NCBI GenBank assembly: GCA_007280825.1 | Contig: QYQI01000082.1 | Location: 1-16,024, forward strand | Direction: 5' to 3' | Length of the DNA stretch: 16,024 nucleotides | Source: Ignavibacteriales bacterium | Lineage (GTDB): Bacteria; Bacteroidota; Ignavibacteria; Ignavibacteriales; Melioribacteraceae | Part shown: one piece after another, positions 7,779-15,020 of the stretch | Numbering within the stretch: the first letter of the stretch is position 1 | Layout: each line of letters opens with the position of its first letter | The notes under the pieces: model-generated | What the model saw: only the letters and a program-made list of their open reading frames with translations | Told to the model about the DNA's origin: nothing | Database searches by the model: none | Made by a program: the position numbers and the translations under genes

Positions 7779-9263
7779 ATGGGCGAGAAAAATTCCATAG
7801 TTCTTGAAACTACTCTTTACGAAATCTGGAAAAACCAATATTACAACAGCTCACTAAAAACTAATTCCGACGAAGTTATAACAATTCTTGATGTAGGAAT
7901 TCATAATGATGAATTTGCCGGACCGGATTTTAAAAATGCACGTATCAGAATTGGTAACTTAACTTATATAGGTGATATAGAAATTGACCGCGATTATTCA
8001 GATTGGAAAACGCACGGACATCATATTGATAATAAATATTCGAAGGTTATACTTCACGTTTCTCTTTTAAATAAAAATAAATATGGACACGTTTATACAA
8101 GAGACGGCAGAAAAGTACCATCAATTTGTATATCGGAATTCATTGAAAAAAACATTCTTGATGGAATACACAATGAACTTGATGATATAAAAACCAACCC
8201 GATATCAAATATCAAATGCAGTAGCTATATCCATAGTATTTCCAATGAAGTTAGAGAAAAATATTTGTACCAGCTGGGTGTTAGTAGATTCGAAAAGAAA
8301 TGTGAAAAAATATTTAATCGTCTTAAAGAACTGCAATTTATTAATGAACTTCACATTAAAGAACCTGTAATTACTTACGAACTGACATCACAGTTTCAAG
8401 AAAGAAAATTCAAACATTCTGATTTCGTCTCGAAAGAAATTTGGCAGCAATTATTGTATGAATTAATCTTTGAAGCCCTGGGCTATTCTAAAAATAAAAA
8501 TCAAATGATGAATCTTGCTCAAGCTGCAAATATTAAATTTTTGACAAAAATAGATTATGACGGAATTCTTGTTGAAAAATATGAAGCTGCGTTATTAAAT
8601 ATCGGAGGATTTTTCCAAGATGCAAGTATCACTACCGAAGAACACACAAAAAATTATTTGGAAAAAATTTCTCTTTATTGGAATTCTATCCGCTCTTTTT
8701 ATGATGGTAAAATATTATCTGAAACCGAATGGCATTTTTTCAGATTGCGACCGCAAAACTTCCCCACAGTTAGAATTGCCGGCGGTGCTAGGATCTTAAA
8801 AGAACTACTGCATAATAATTTGATTGGCATAATGTCCAAGAAAATATCCGAAATCCATAATCTTACAGTATTGATAAATTCTTTACGTTCTTTGTTTGTA
8901 ATTAAATCAGACGGTTATTGGAAAGATCATTATGTCTTTGATCAAACTGCAAGCGGAGAAATCAAATATTTTGTCGGCGCTTCTCGTGCAGATGAAATTG
9001 TTGTAAATGTAATTATACCGTTCTACTCAGTTTATTTTGAAATATTTGGCAATGGAATCCTTTCAAAAAAAATCTCAAGTCTTTATAATATTTACGAACA
9101 GCGTTCCGAAAATCAAATTATAACCGAAGTTGCGGAAGCATTGAATCTTACTGATCAGGTTAGAAGAACGGTAATGGCTCAAGGTATGATTGAACTATTT
9201 AGAAATTATTGTTCGAAGAATAGATGTTTGGAATGTGAAATTGGGAAAGTAGTTTTTAATTAA
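7779..9263 (+). CDS. DUF2851 family protein of unknown function
   Basis: The overall pattern is one I recognise as the DUF2851 family, common in Bacteroidota/Chlorobi and without an established function. The frame can start at TTG 7737, but the family-like N-terminus (short acidic leader, then an LxxIW segment) begins at ATG 7779. I chose that start, giving 494 aa; neither has a good Shine-Dalgarno. Conserved-looking segments near the N-terminus are EFAGPDFKNARIRIG, GDIEIDRDYSDW and GHHIDNKYSKVILHV. A long helical middle contains RLRPQNFPTVRIAGGARIL. The last residues carry a Cys cluster, C-x4-C-x2-C (Cys478, 483, 486), which could bind metal. The PD...E-x-D pattern near the N-terminus is weakly nuclease-like (see findings). 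It is on the pyrF strand after a 99-nt gap and overlaps the convergent BFN gene by 4 nt. Confidence 0.8.
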   Translation: MGEKNSIVLETTLYEIWKNQYYNSSLKTNSDEVITILDVGIHNDEFAGPDFKNARIRIGNLTYIGDIEIDRDYSDWKTHGHHIDNKYSKVILHVSLLNKNKYGHVYTRDGRKVPSICISEFIEKNILDGIHNELDDIKTNPISNIKCSSYIHSISNEVREKYLYQLGVSRFEKKCEKIFNRLKELQFINELHIKEPVITYELTSQFQERKFKHSDFVSKEIWQQLLYELIFEALGYSKNKNQMMNLAQAANIKFLTKIDYDGILVEKYEAALLNIGGFFQDASITTEEHTKNYLEKISLYWNSIRSFYDGKILSETEWHFFRLRPQNFPTVRIAGGARILKELLHNNLIGIMSKKISEIHNLTVLINSLRSLFVIKSDGYWKDHYVFDQTASGEIKYFVGASRADEIVVNVIIPFYSVYFEIFGNGILSKKISSLYNIYEQRSENQIITEVAEALNLTDQVRRTVMAQGMIELFRNYCSKNRCLECEIGKVVFN

Positions 9264-9868
9264 TTTGTACTTCCGCCTAATTTATTTATCTCATCTCTTA
9301 ATTTTGCAGCTCTCTCATAATCTTCTTTGTCAATTGCTTCTCTAAGAAGATCTTGTAGTTGTGCTAATTTTGTTTCAGATAAATTTTTCTTAGGTCCCTT
9401 TGTTCCTGATTCGGAGGGAGGCTTAGCTGTTTCATTGAATTCGTCGTCAGAATCTTCGCTTGAAGGTACGAATGCTGCTATTTTCATAACTTCTTCGGCA
9501 ACATATAAAGGAGCTCCTGTTCGAACCGCAAGAGCAATTGCATCACTGGGACGAGAATCAATTTCATTCGTCATTGTTGCAATCTCTAATTTAATTTTTG
9601 CATAAAATGTATTTTCTCTCAACTCATTAATAATTATTTCGTTAATTGTTGCCCCAAGATTATCAATAACACTTTTAAGAAGATCATGTGTGAGTGGGCG
9701 AGGGGGTTTTATTCCTTCCATCTCAAGTGCAATTGATTGAGCTTCGTACTGACCAATAATAATGGGCAAACGGCGAACACCAAACACTTCTTTTAGCAAC
9801 AGAGCATAAGCTCCGCCCGCCGATGGACTTGCTGATAATCCTAATATTTCAACTTGTACTTTGTGCAA
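9260..9868 (-). CDS. Bifunctional nuclease (BFN/DUF151) domain protein with C-terminal UVR motif
   Basis: Residues 1-130 match the BFN (DUF151) domain, linked in some members to DNase/RNase activity. The characteristic core is DSRPSDAIALAVR (104-116), preceded by LPIIIGQYEAQSIALEMEG (34-52). An acidic, Ser/Pro-rich linker (about 135-162) leads to a UvrB/UvrC-type helical hairpin (about 166-198, LRDEINKLG at its end), which in UvrB/C mediates protein contacts. The 202-aa BFN-UVR fusion is a form I associate with Bacteroidota-type genomes. The start is TTG at 9868, supported by AGAAGG at 9873-9878 (4-nt spacing), which overlaps the etfA stop; no in-frame ATG is close. It is the third gene of the etf operon, and its function there is unknown. 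It ends tail-to-tail with DUF2851, overlapping by 4 nt. Confidence 0.88.
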   Translation of the reverse strand: MHKVQVEILGLSASPSAGGAYALLLKEVFGVRRLPIIIGQYEAQSIALEMEGIKPPRPLTHDLLKSVIDNLGATINEIIINELRENTFYAKIKLEIATMTNEIDSRPSDAIALAVRTGAPLYVAEEVMKIAAFVPSSEDSDDEFNETAKPPSESGTKGPKKNLSETKLAQLQDLLREAIDKEDYERAAKLRDEINKLGGSTN

Positions 9869-9876
9869 TTAACCTT

Positions 9877-10845
9877 CTACGATTTTATTTTTTTGATTTC
9901 TTCAATCATTGCCGGTACAATTTCAAAAACATCTCCAGCGATTCCATAATCAGCTACTTGAAAGATTGGTGCATCTTTATCTTTATTGATTGCAACAATA
10001 TACTTTGAAGAACGCATTCCTGCCAAATGTTGAATTGCGCCGGAGATTCCTAAAGCTATATATAAATTTGGGGAAACAGTTTTGCCGGTTTGTCCAACTT
10101 GCTCGGAATGTGGGCGCCAACCCGCATCTACAACTGCACGTGAAGCACCGGATGCAGCACCAAGAACTTGTGCTAAGTCTTCAACAAGTTTGAATTGTTC
10201 CGGACCTTTCATACCACGTCCACCTGAAACTATAATATCTGCTTCAGCAACATCTATCTTACCTTCGGATTTTTTGATATCAACTACCTTAACGCTCAAA
10301 TTTGGTGATGAAATATTTACAACAGAAACTTCAGCTTTTTTATCTGTTGGTATCCCGGGATTAAAAACATTAGGGCGAAGAGCAAAAACTTTTTTGGGGG
10401 ATGTTAATTTTATTTCAATCACTGCTTTCCCGGCATAGATAGGGCGCGTAGCGATAATATCATTGGATTCACAATTTAATAAAATACAATCCATTGCAAG
10501 TCCGGAATCTGTTTTGACTGCAACACGCGGAGCTAAATCCTTACCCATAGAACTTGCAGCAAAGAAAAATAGATCAATATTATTCTCAGTCGAATACTTT
10601 GCGATTATATCTGCATAAGCGCTTGGAGAATAATTTTCTAAGTCAGCATTCTTAAAATGAGTAATCTTAGCTGCACCGAATCCACCCACTTTCTCTAAAT
10701 TTTCAATTTCATTACCAATAGAAATTGCTTCAACAGATCCGGAAATTTTTTGTGCAATATCAGAAGCGGTTTTAACTGCTTCAAATGACGACTTTTTTAT
10801 TTTTCCGCTTCGCTGTTCAATAAAAACTAAAATTTTATTTGCCAT
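9877..10845 (-). CDS. etfA: Electron transfer flavoprotein alpha subunit
   Basis: EtfA binds FAD and, with EtfB, shuttles electrons from acyl-CoA and related dehydrogenases to the quinone pool via ETF-QO or an equivalent. The 322-aa length is normal. The C-terminal FAD domain is complete: VSGGRG (206-211), DAGWRPHSEQVGQTGKTVSP (240-259), GISGAIQH (266-273), and INKDKDAPIFQVADYGIAGD (286-305). The ATG at 10845 is preceded by AAGGA overlapping the etfB stop region. It lies 11 nt after etfB and 8 nt before the BFN gene, so the three genes are one transcription unit. No dehydrogenase gene is present in the window to indicate the electron donor. Confidence 0.97.
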   Translation of the reverse strand: MANKILVFIEQRSGKIKKSSFEAVKTASDIAQKISGSVEAISIGNEIENLEKVGGFGAAKITHFKNADLENYSPSAYADIIAKYSTENNIDLFFFAASSMGKDLAPRVAVKTDSGLAMDCILLNCESNDIIATRPIYAGKAVIEIKLTSPKKVFALRPNVFNPGIPTDKKAEVSVVNISSPNLSVKVVDIKKSEGKIDVAEADIIVSGGRGMKGPEQFKLVEDLAQVLGAASGASRAVVDAGWRPHSEQVGQTGKTVSPNLYIALGISGAIQHLAGMRSSKYIVAINKDKDAPIFQVADYGIAGDVFEIVPAMIEEIKKIKS

Positions 10846-10856
10846 AATATTTTTCC

Positions 10857-11603
10857 TTAAATGACTTTTGCTTCTTCTCTTAATAAACGGACTAATTCAG
10901 GAACAGCAGTTGCATCTGTTCCAAGAATTTTACCAGCTTGTTTAGGGGCTGGTTTTTTCATCGAAATAATTTCTACGGAATTATTTGCAGCAGCTGGTTG
11001 TTTTTCTAAAATCTCTTTTTTCTTAGAAGCCATAATACCTTTAAGCGAAGCATACCTTGGATCATTCAAACCCTTTTGAGCAGTTATTAAAGCCGGGAGT
11101 GTTGTTTCAACAATTTCTTTACCACCTTCAATCTCGCGTTCGCAAGTAATCTTATTGCCTTCCAACGAAAAACTTACTACGACTGAGATACAGTTGTAAC
11201 CTAGAATTTCGGCAGTAAGTTGCCCAACAACTGAATTATCAAAATCTACAGATTGTTTGCCAAAGAAAACTAACTCAGCATTTTGAGATTTGATTTCTTC
11301 TGCAAGAGCTTTTGCTACTGAGAAAGAATCACGATAGCTATCATCTTTTAGTAAAACTGCATTATCAATACCCATTGCAAGAACCTTACGCAATGTTTCT
11401 TTGTTAGCATTACCGCCTAAACTTATAGCTACAGTTTCTCCGCCAATTTTTTCTTTAGTTTTTAGAGCTTCTTCAACTGCAAATTCATCATATGGATTTA
11501 CTATAAACGTAACGCCATTAGGATCTAATGTTTTGCCATCACTTCCGATATTAATTTTGGCAGCAGTATCGGGGACATGACTCACGCAAACAGCAATTTT
11601 CAT
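10857..11603 (-). CDS. etfB: Electron transfer flavoprotein beta subunit
   Basis: EtfB is the AMP-binding partner of EtfA in the soluble heterodimeric flavoprotein. The 248 aa begin MKIAVCVSHVPDTAAKI, typical of the family. Further features are VNPYDEFAVEEAL (35-47) and the nucleotide-binding segment GKQSVDFDNSVVGQ (115-128). The form GKQS.D.D...VGQ fits ordinary (housekeeping or fatty-acid type) ETF better than a bifurcating FixA type, but this is a weak inference. The start ATG at 11603 has a near-perfect AAGGAGG Shine-Dalgarno (11608-11614). It heads the etfB-etfA-BFN operon behind a candidate promoter at 11671-11703. etfB-before-etfA is the usual order. Confidence 0.96.
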   Translation of the reverse strand: MKIAVCVSHVPDTAAKINIGSDGKTLDPNGVTFIVNPYDEFAVEEALKTKEKIGGETVAISLGGNANKETLRKVLAMGIDNAVLLKDDSYRDSFSVAKALAEEIKSQNAELVFFGKQSVDFDNSVVGQLTAEILGYNCISVVVSFSLEGNKITCEREIEGGKEIVETTLPALITAQKGLNDPRYASLKGIMASKKKEILEKQPAAANNSVEIISMKKPAPKQAGKILGTDATAVPELVRLLREEAKVI

Positions 11604-11607
11604 CTAT

Positions 11608-11614
11608 CCTCCTT
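11608..11614 (-). promoter_or_regulatory. Strong Shine-Dalgarno of etfB
   Basis: On the minus strand AAGGAGG lies 4 nt upstream of the etfB ATG. Most other genes in the window have weak or no Shine-Dalgarno, so a full-strength site suggests high translation of the ETF subunits. Confidence 0.8.
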
Positions 11615-11660
11615 AAAATCAAATTACTTAATGATTAGGAACAAATTAATAATCTTACCT

Positions 11661-11695
11661 TTTGGGAGAACAAATATAATTAAAATTTATTTTTG
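11661..11695 (+). promoter_or_regulatory. Candidate promoter of clpS
   Basis: TTTG (11661-11664) is followed after 23 nt by TATTTTTG (11688-11695), again the TTTG / TAnnTTTG pattern. The expected transcription start is about 25 nt before the clpS ATG, a plausible leader length. The element overlaps the divergent etfB promoter, so the two could compete for polymerase. Confidence 0.55.
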
Positions 11696-11703
11696 TGAGG
11701 CAA
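11671..11703 (-). promoter_or_regulatory. Candidate promoter of etfB-etfA-BFN
   Basis: On the minus strand TTG (complement of 11701-11703) is followed after 22 nt by TATATTTG (complement of 11671-11678). This matches the Bacteroidota-type promoter pattern TTG-N17-23-TAnnTTTG. It lies about 70 nt upstream of the etfB start and interleaves with the clpS promoter on the other strand. Confidence 0.6.
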
Positions 11704-11726
11704 TTTTATAAATTGAGTAAGAATTG

Positions 11727-12023
11727 ATGAAAAATATGAACGAAGAAAGACCACATGGAATAATTGAGCCCGAATCCGAAGTTGAAGTAGTTGTTGGGTC
11801 ACCGTATAAAGTTATTTTATTTAATGATGATTGGCACAGTTTTGATGAAGTCATAAATCAAATAATCAAAGCGGTTAAGTGCAGTTATGAAGAAGCCCGC
11901 TCTTACACTTTTGAGGCACATGTTAAAGGGAGAACACAAGTTTTTAACGGCGAATTAAACGAATGCTTAAAAGTTAGTTCAATCCTTGAAGAGATCGCGC
12001 TTCACACACAAATTATTTCTTAA
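11727..12023 (+). CDS. clpS: ClpS-family N-degron adaptor for the Clp protease
   Basis: ClpS recognises N-terminal degradation signals and delivers substrates to ClpA/ClpC-type unfoldases. The 98-aa product has a disordered acidic leader (1-25) and the ClpS core from PYKVILFNDDWHSF. The residues that hold the substrate alpha-amino group in E. coli ClpS (Asn34, Asp35, His66) are matched by Asn33, Asp34 and His65. The E. coli gatekeeper Met40 is replaced by Phe39, and Thr38 by His37. TTG 11724, ATG 11727 and ATG 11736 are all possible starts; I chose 11727 because it is the first ATG. It stands alone behind its own promoter, divergent from etfB. The Clp ATPase is not in the window. Confidence 0.9.
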   Translation: MKNMNEERPHGIIEPESEVEVVVGSPYKVILFNDDWHSFDEVINQIIKAVKCSYEEARSYTFEAHVKGRTQVFNGELNECLKVSSILEEIALHTQIIS

Positions 12024-12119
12024 TCTTACGCCTACTCTGATTACAGTTCTTCTCCAATTCCATCAAAATTTACTTATATTTTAGATAGTAATTGTTCACT
12101 CTAATTGTTGAGATAAAAT

Positions 12120-13196
12120 ATGCAAATAGGTCTGGTAGGATTACAATTTTCCGGTAAAACAACTTTATTCAATACTTTGGCAAAGAAAGAAATCGAAGCT
12201 TCGTCCAAAGAAGAAGCATCAATCGAAGTTGTAAAAATTCCGGATGACCGGTTAGACCAGCTCACCAAAATTTTCAATCCTAAAAAACAAGTAAACGCTA
12301 CAATTGAAGTATTTGACATTCCCGGTTTGAAAATGTCGGGAGATAATAAAGTTAAAATCACTTCTATTTTTCTGAATGCAGTCAAAAATAACGATGCGCT
12401 TTTTTATATAATTCGCGGCTTTGAAGATCAATCAATTTCTCATCCGATGGAAAGCTTAAATCCGTTAAGGGATATTGAATTTCTGGAAACAGAATATCTT
12501 CTTTCTGATCTAGGATTTTTAGAAACACGATTAGAAAAATTGAAAAGAGATATTTTAAAATCCAAAGATGAAAAACTTAAACGTGAGATTCCCATTTTAG
12601 AAAAATGCCAAGCGCATTGCGAAAAAGAATTACCTCTAAGGACTCTTCATCTTGATGAAAATGAATTCAAATTATTATCTGGTTATCAATTGTTAACAAT
12701 TAAGCAGCTTGGAATTGCAATAAACTATGATGAAAAATCTATCCCTTCAGTAGAAAAAGAAATTGATCAACTTAAAATGAAACTGAATAAATTGCACGCA
12801 ACTATAATTCCTTTTTTTGCGAAAATAGAATTAGAACTTTCTAGAATGAGCGATGACGATCAATTAGTTTTTATGCAAGATTATGGAATTAAGGAATCTG
12901 CATTGAGTAAAATATTAAGAACATCTTACGAAATGCTTGGACTTCAATCTTTCTTCACAGTAGGTGAAGACGAATGCCGTGCTTGGACTATTAAAAAGAA
13001 TTATACTGCTCAGCAAGCGGCTGGTGTAATTCATACCGACTTTTTTAATCGTTTCATTAGAGCAGAAGTAGTTCACTACGAAGATTTTATTAAACATGGT
13101 TCGTTCGCAAAATGTAAAGATGCCGGTGCATGGCGGCTTGAAGGAAAAGAGTATATCGTTAAAGATGGAGATATTCTTAACATTCGTCACAATTAA
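12120..13196 (+). CDS. Divergent YchF-like P-loop NTPase with TGS domain
   Basis: YchF proteins are OBG-related, ribosome-associated NTPases that prefer ATP. The 358-aa length and whole-length order match: Walker A GLQFSGKT (7-14), VVKIPDDRLDQL (37-48), G3-like FDIPGL (65-70), a helical insertion (about 115-175), NYDE at 202-205 in place of NKxD (the YchF NxxE-type base motif), and a C-terminal TGS domain (about 275-358). The TGS region contains RAWTIKKNYTAQQAAGVIH, RLEGKEYIVKDGD and final HN. The N-terminal G domain is unusual. The family's NVGKST becomes FSGKTT, the NYPFxT switch I is not recognisable, and the GLVxGAxxGxGLGNxFL switch II is replaced by GLKMSGDNKVKITSIFL. I therefore do not assign ychF. 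The ATG at 12120 has only a weak upstream GAG. pepD follows after 14 nt. Confidence 0.85.
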   Translation: MQIGLVGLQFSGKTTLFNTLAKKEIEASSKEEASIEVVKIPDDRLDQLTKIFNPKKQVNATIEVFDIPGLKMSGDNKVKITSIFLNAVKNNDALFYIIRGFEDQSISHPMESLNPLRDIEFLETEYLLSDLGFLETRLEKLKRDILKSKDEKLKREIPILEKCQAHCEKELPLRTLHLDENEFKLLSGYQLLTIKQLGIAINYDEKSIPSVEKEIDQLKMKLNKLHATIIPFFAKIELELSRMSDDDQLVFMQDYGIKESALSKILRTSYEMLGLQSFFTVGEDECRAWTIKKNYTAQQAAGVIHTDFFNRFIRAEVVHYEDFIKHGSFAKCKDAGAWRLEGKEYIVKDGDILNIRHN

Positions 13197-13210
13197 AATT
13201 TGGAGTAAAA

Positions 13211-14686
13211 ATGTTAACATCAGCTATTGAAGGACTTTCACCAATTAAATTGTGGAAAAGATTTTTTGAAATAAGTCAAATCCCACGACCATCTAAAAAT
13301 GAAGAGAGAGTTCGTCTTTATCTTAGAAATTTTGCCGGACAAAATAATTTTGATATGAAAGAAGATGAGGTGGGGAATGTTGTGATCATAATTCCACCTA
13401 AGCCCGGATTTGAAAACGCACAGACTGTTGTTCTTCAGAGTCATATTGATATGGTCTGCGAAAAGAATAAAGACATTAAACATGATTTTACAAAAGACCC
13501 GATAAAACTACTACGCGATGGTGAATGGATCAAAGCTGATGGAACAACCTTAGGCGCAGATAATGGAATTGGTGCAGCAGCTGCATTAGCAATATCTCAA
13601 GATGATGATTTTAATCATGGCCCTTTGGAATTACTTTTTACAGTTGATGAAGAAACCGGATTGACCGGTGCAAACAATTTAAAAGAAAATTTCATAACCG
13701 GGAAAATGTTATTGAATCTTGATACCGAAGAGGATGGAGCGTTTTATGTAGGTTGTGCCGGAGGAATGGACTCCGTCGGAACTTTTAAGATTGAATATGA
13801 AGAACCTAAAAAAGGTTACGTCCCATTCACTTTTTTTGTCTCGGGATTAAAAGGCGGTCATTCGGGTATTAATATTTCAGACGGAAGAGCTAATGCAATT
13901 AAAATCATGGCGCAACTTTGTAGTATGATTGAAAAATATGATTATCAACTTGCTTATATAAATGGCGGGTCTAAACGTAATGCAATTCCGCGTGAAGCTG
14001 AAGCAGTAATTTTCCTAAGTCCTGATAACGATTCAGATGTACGCGAGTTGATAAATGAATTTACAATCGAGACTGTTTTAGAATTCAGGCTAAGAGACGA
14101 TAGCATTAAAATAAATTTTGAAAGAGATGATGCTGCAGTTAAAACTTATCCAAAAGTTTACACAAAACAATTTTCGACAAATGTTATTAATACAATTCTT
14201 GGAATGCCGCATGGTGTTATTGCAATGAATGCAGAAATACCCGAACTTGTTGAAACTTCTACAAACCTTGCAACAGTGTTAGTGGAAGGGGATAAACTAA
14301 AGATTGGTACCAGCCAACGTAGTTCCATTGAAAGCGCAAAGAAAAATATTGCAAAAAGTGTAAAAGCAGTTTTTGATTTAGCCGGTGCTGAAGTTGCTGT
14401 TGGTGATGGTTATCCAGGCTGGCAACCTGATATGAGCTCAGAGTTATTAAGGACCTCAAGAAAAGTTTTTATAGATTTATTCTCTAAAGAACCCGAATTG
14501 AAAGCTGTTCATGCAGGATTGGAATGCGGAATTTTGGGTGATAAATATCCAGGACTTCAAATGGTTTCCTTCGGTCCCACAATTGAAGGTGCACACTCAC
14601 CAGATGAAAAAGTGAAGATTGCAGATGTTGATAAATTTTATAGATTGCTAAAAAATATATTAACGGAAATAGCTAATTCAGAATGA
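13211..14686 (+). CDS. pepD: Xaa-His / aminoacyl-histidine dipeptidase (PepD-like, M20C)
   Basis: This is a cytosolic zinc dipeptidase of the M20C group, which hydrolyses dipeptides such as those with C-terminal His. The 491-aa length is typical. M20 features are intact: the first metal His and nearby Asp in SHIDMVCEK (His78, Asp80), the bridging Asp in GADNGIG (Asp117), the catalytic base and metal ligand in TVDEETGLTGA (Glu147, Glu148), a third ligand region LLNLDTEE (about 168-174), and the late His in GAHSPDE. A lid/dimerisation domain lies between, starting near GGHSGINISDGRANAIKIM. GGAG at 13202-13205 supports the ATG at 13211. It is probably co-transcribed with the YchF-like gene 14 nt upstream. 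Substrate specificity cannot be read from the sequence. Confidence 0.93.
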   Translation: MLTSAIEGLSPIKLWKRFFEISQIPRPSKNEERVRLYLRNFAGQNNFDMKEDEVGNVVIIIPPKPGFENAQTVVLQSHIDMVCEKNKDIKHDFTKDPIKLLRDGEWIKADGTTLGADNGIGAAAALAISQDDDFNHGPLELLFTVDEETGLTGANNLKENFITGKMLLNLDTEEDGAFYVGCAGGMDSVGTFKIEYEEPKKGYVPFTFFVSGLKGGHSGINISDGRANAIKIMAQLCSMIEKYDYQLAYINGGSKRNAIPREAEAVIFLSPDNDSDVRELINEFTIETVLEFRLRDDSIKINFERDDAAVKTYPKVYTKQFSTNVINTILGMPHGVIAMNAEIPELVETSTNLATVLVEGDKLKIGTSQRSSIESAKKNIAKSVKAVFDLAGAEVAVGDGYPGWQPDMSSELLRTSRKVFIDLFSKEPELKAVHAGLECGILGDKYPGLQMVSFGPTIEGAHSPDEKVKIADVDKFYRLLKNILTEIANSE

Positions 14687-14727
14687 GTAATTAAGATGTT
14701 TTTCATTAGTTGATTTTTTTAAAAGAA

Positions 14728-14772
14728 CCGGTCGGATTCGTCCCGAAACTTGTTTCGGGATTGTAGACCTTC
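14728..14772 (-). pseudogene. Broken tRNA-Cys-like fragment interrupted by a hairpin
   Basis: Two pieces of the nearby tRNA-Cys recur here in the same order and orientation. The plus-strand 13-mer CCGGTCGGATTCG (14728-14740) is identical to 15026-15038 (T-arm/acceptor side). TTGTAGACCTTC (14761-14772) matches 15057-15068 (anticodon arm) in 11 of 12 bases. The intervening 20 nt differ from the 18 nt in the tRNA and form a perfect hairpin. The anticodon stem cannot close, and the 5' half is absent, so this cannot be a working tRNA. The TGA stop of the GIY-YIG gene falls at its edge (14771-14773). Confidence 0.6.
14741..14760. repeat. Perfect 9-bp inverted repeat (TCCCGAAAC / GTTTCGGGA)
   Basis: The 20-nt element TCCCGAAACTTGTTTCGGGA has 9-bp arms around a 2-nt centre. 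It has no T-tract directly after either arm, so it is not a classic intrinsic terminator, though it may still limit read-through between pepD (+) and the GIY-YIG gene (-). It shares its TCCCGA...TCGGGA edges with the hairpin at 15106-15124, suggesting one dispersed repeat family. Confidence 0.8.
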
Positions 14773-15001
14773 ACAAAGGTATCATGAACTTACCTTTCGA
14801 CGCTTTTATTTCTTTTTCTCTTTTCATTGCTTCGGATTTGTTTTCGTATTCCTCAGTGTAAATTAATCTTAATGGTTGTCTTTTCTTTGTTGATTTAACT
14901 TTCCCCAAATTGTGTTCGGTAAGTCTTCTTTCAATATCGTCTGTAAAACCAATGTAACGCTTATTATCTTTTTCACTTAGTAGAACGTATACGGTAAACA
15001 T
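14771..15001 (-). CDS. Solo GIY-YIG endonuclease domain protein
   Basis: This is a 76-aa single-domain GIY-YIG protein of the small UvrC N-terminal-like/YhbQ-like type. The GIY equivalent is VYV (residues 4-6) and the YIG is exact (16-18), followed by DDIERRLTEHN with the conserved Arg and His-Asn. The metal-binding Glu is most likely in the EAMKREKEIK segment (about 57-66). It is slightly short, ending KGKFMIPL where relatives often run some residues further, because its TGA lies at the edge of the tRNA-like fragment. It starts 19 nt after the tRNA-Cys 3' end with no Shine-Dalgarno, so it is probably read from the tRNA transcript. Small GIY-YIG ORFs next to tRNA genes recur in Bacteroidota-type genomes as I recall them. 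Function and activity are unknown. Confidence 0.85.
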   Translation of the reverse strand: MFTVYVLLSEKDNKRYIGFTDDIERRLTEHNLGKVKSTKKRQPLRLIYTEEYENKSEAMKREKEIKASKGKFMIPL

Positions 15002-15020
15002 AGAAAGGAATTAATGTTTG

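Larger units (their letters stand above)
14728..15020 (-). mobile_element. Candidate mini-island at tRNA-Cys carrying only a GIY-YIG nuclease
   Basis: An intact tRNA-Cys at one end, a single nuclease ORF, and a displaced partial copy of the same tRNA at the other end give the layout of a tRNA-targeted integrated element, about 298 bp between repeat copies. There is no integrase or transposase. The element call is an inference from the repeats and the ORF type. The alternative is a chance or ancient tRNA duplication. Confidence 0.4.

Noticed and set aside
10082..10438. Open frame antisense to etfA
   Set aside because: It is Ser/Thr/Pro-rich with no recognisable domain, and lies wholly within the unambiguous etfA coding region; a composition shadow.
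12075..12082. TATATTTT upstream of the YchF-like gene as a promoter -7 element
   Set aside because: It lacks the final G of TAnnTTTG, and no TTG lies 17-23 nt upstream. The site may be used but cannot be supported.
12089..12109. Direct repeat TAATTGTT x2 (13-nt period) before the YchF-like gene
   Set aside because: Short and AT-rich in an AT-rich spacer; expected by chance often enough that an operator call is not justified.
14711..14727. T-run and TTTTAAAA after pepD as an intrinsic terminator
   Set aside because: There is no stable stem immediately before the T-run on the plus strand; the nearby hairpin comes after it.
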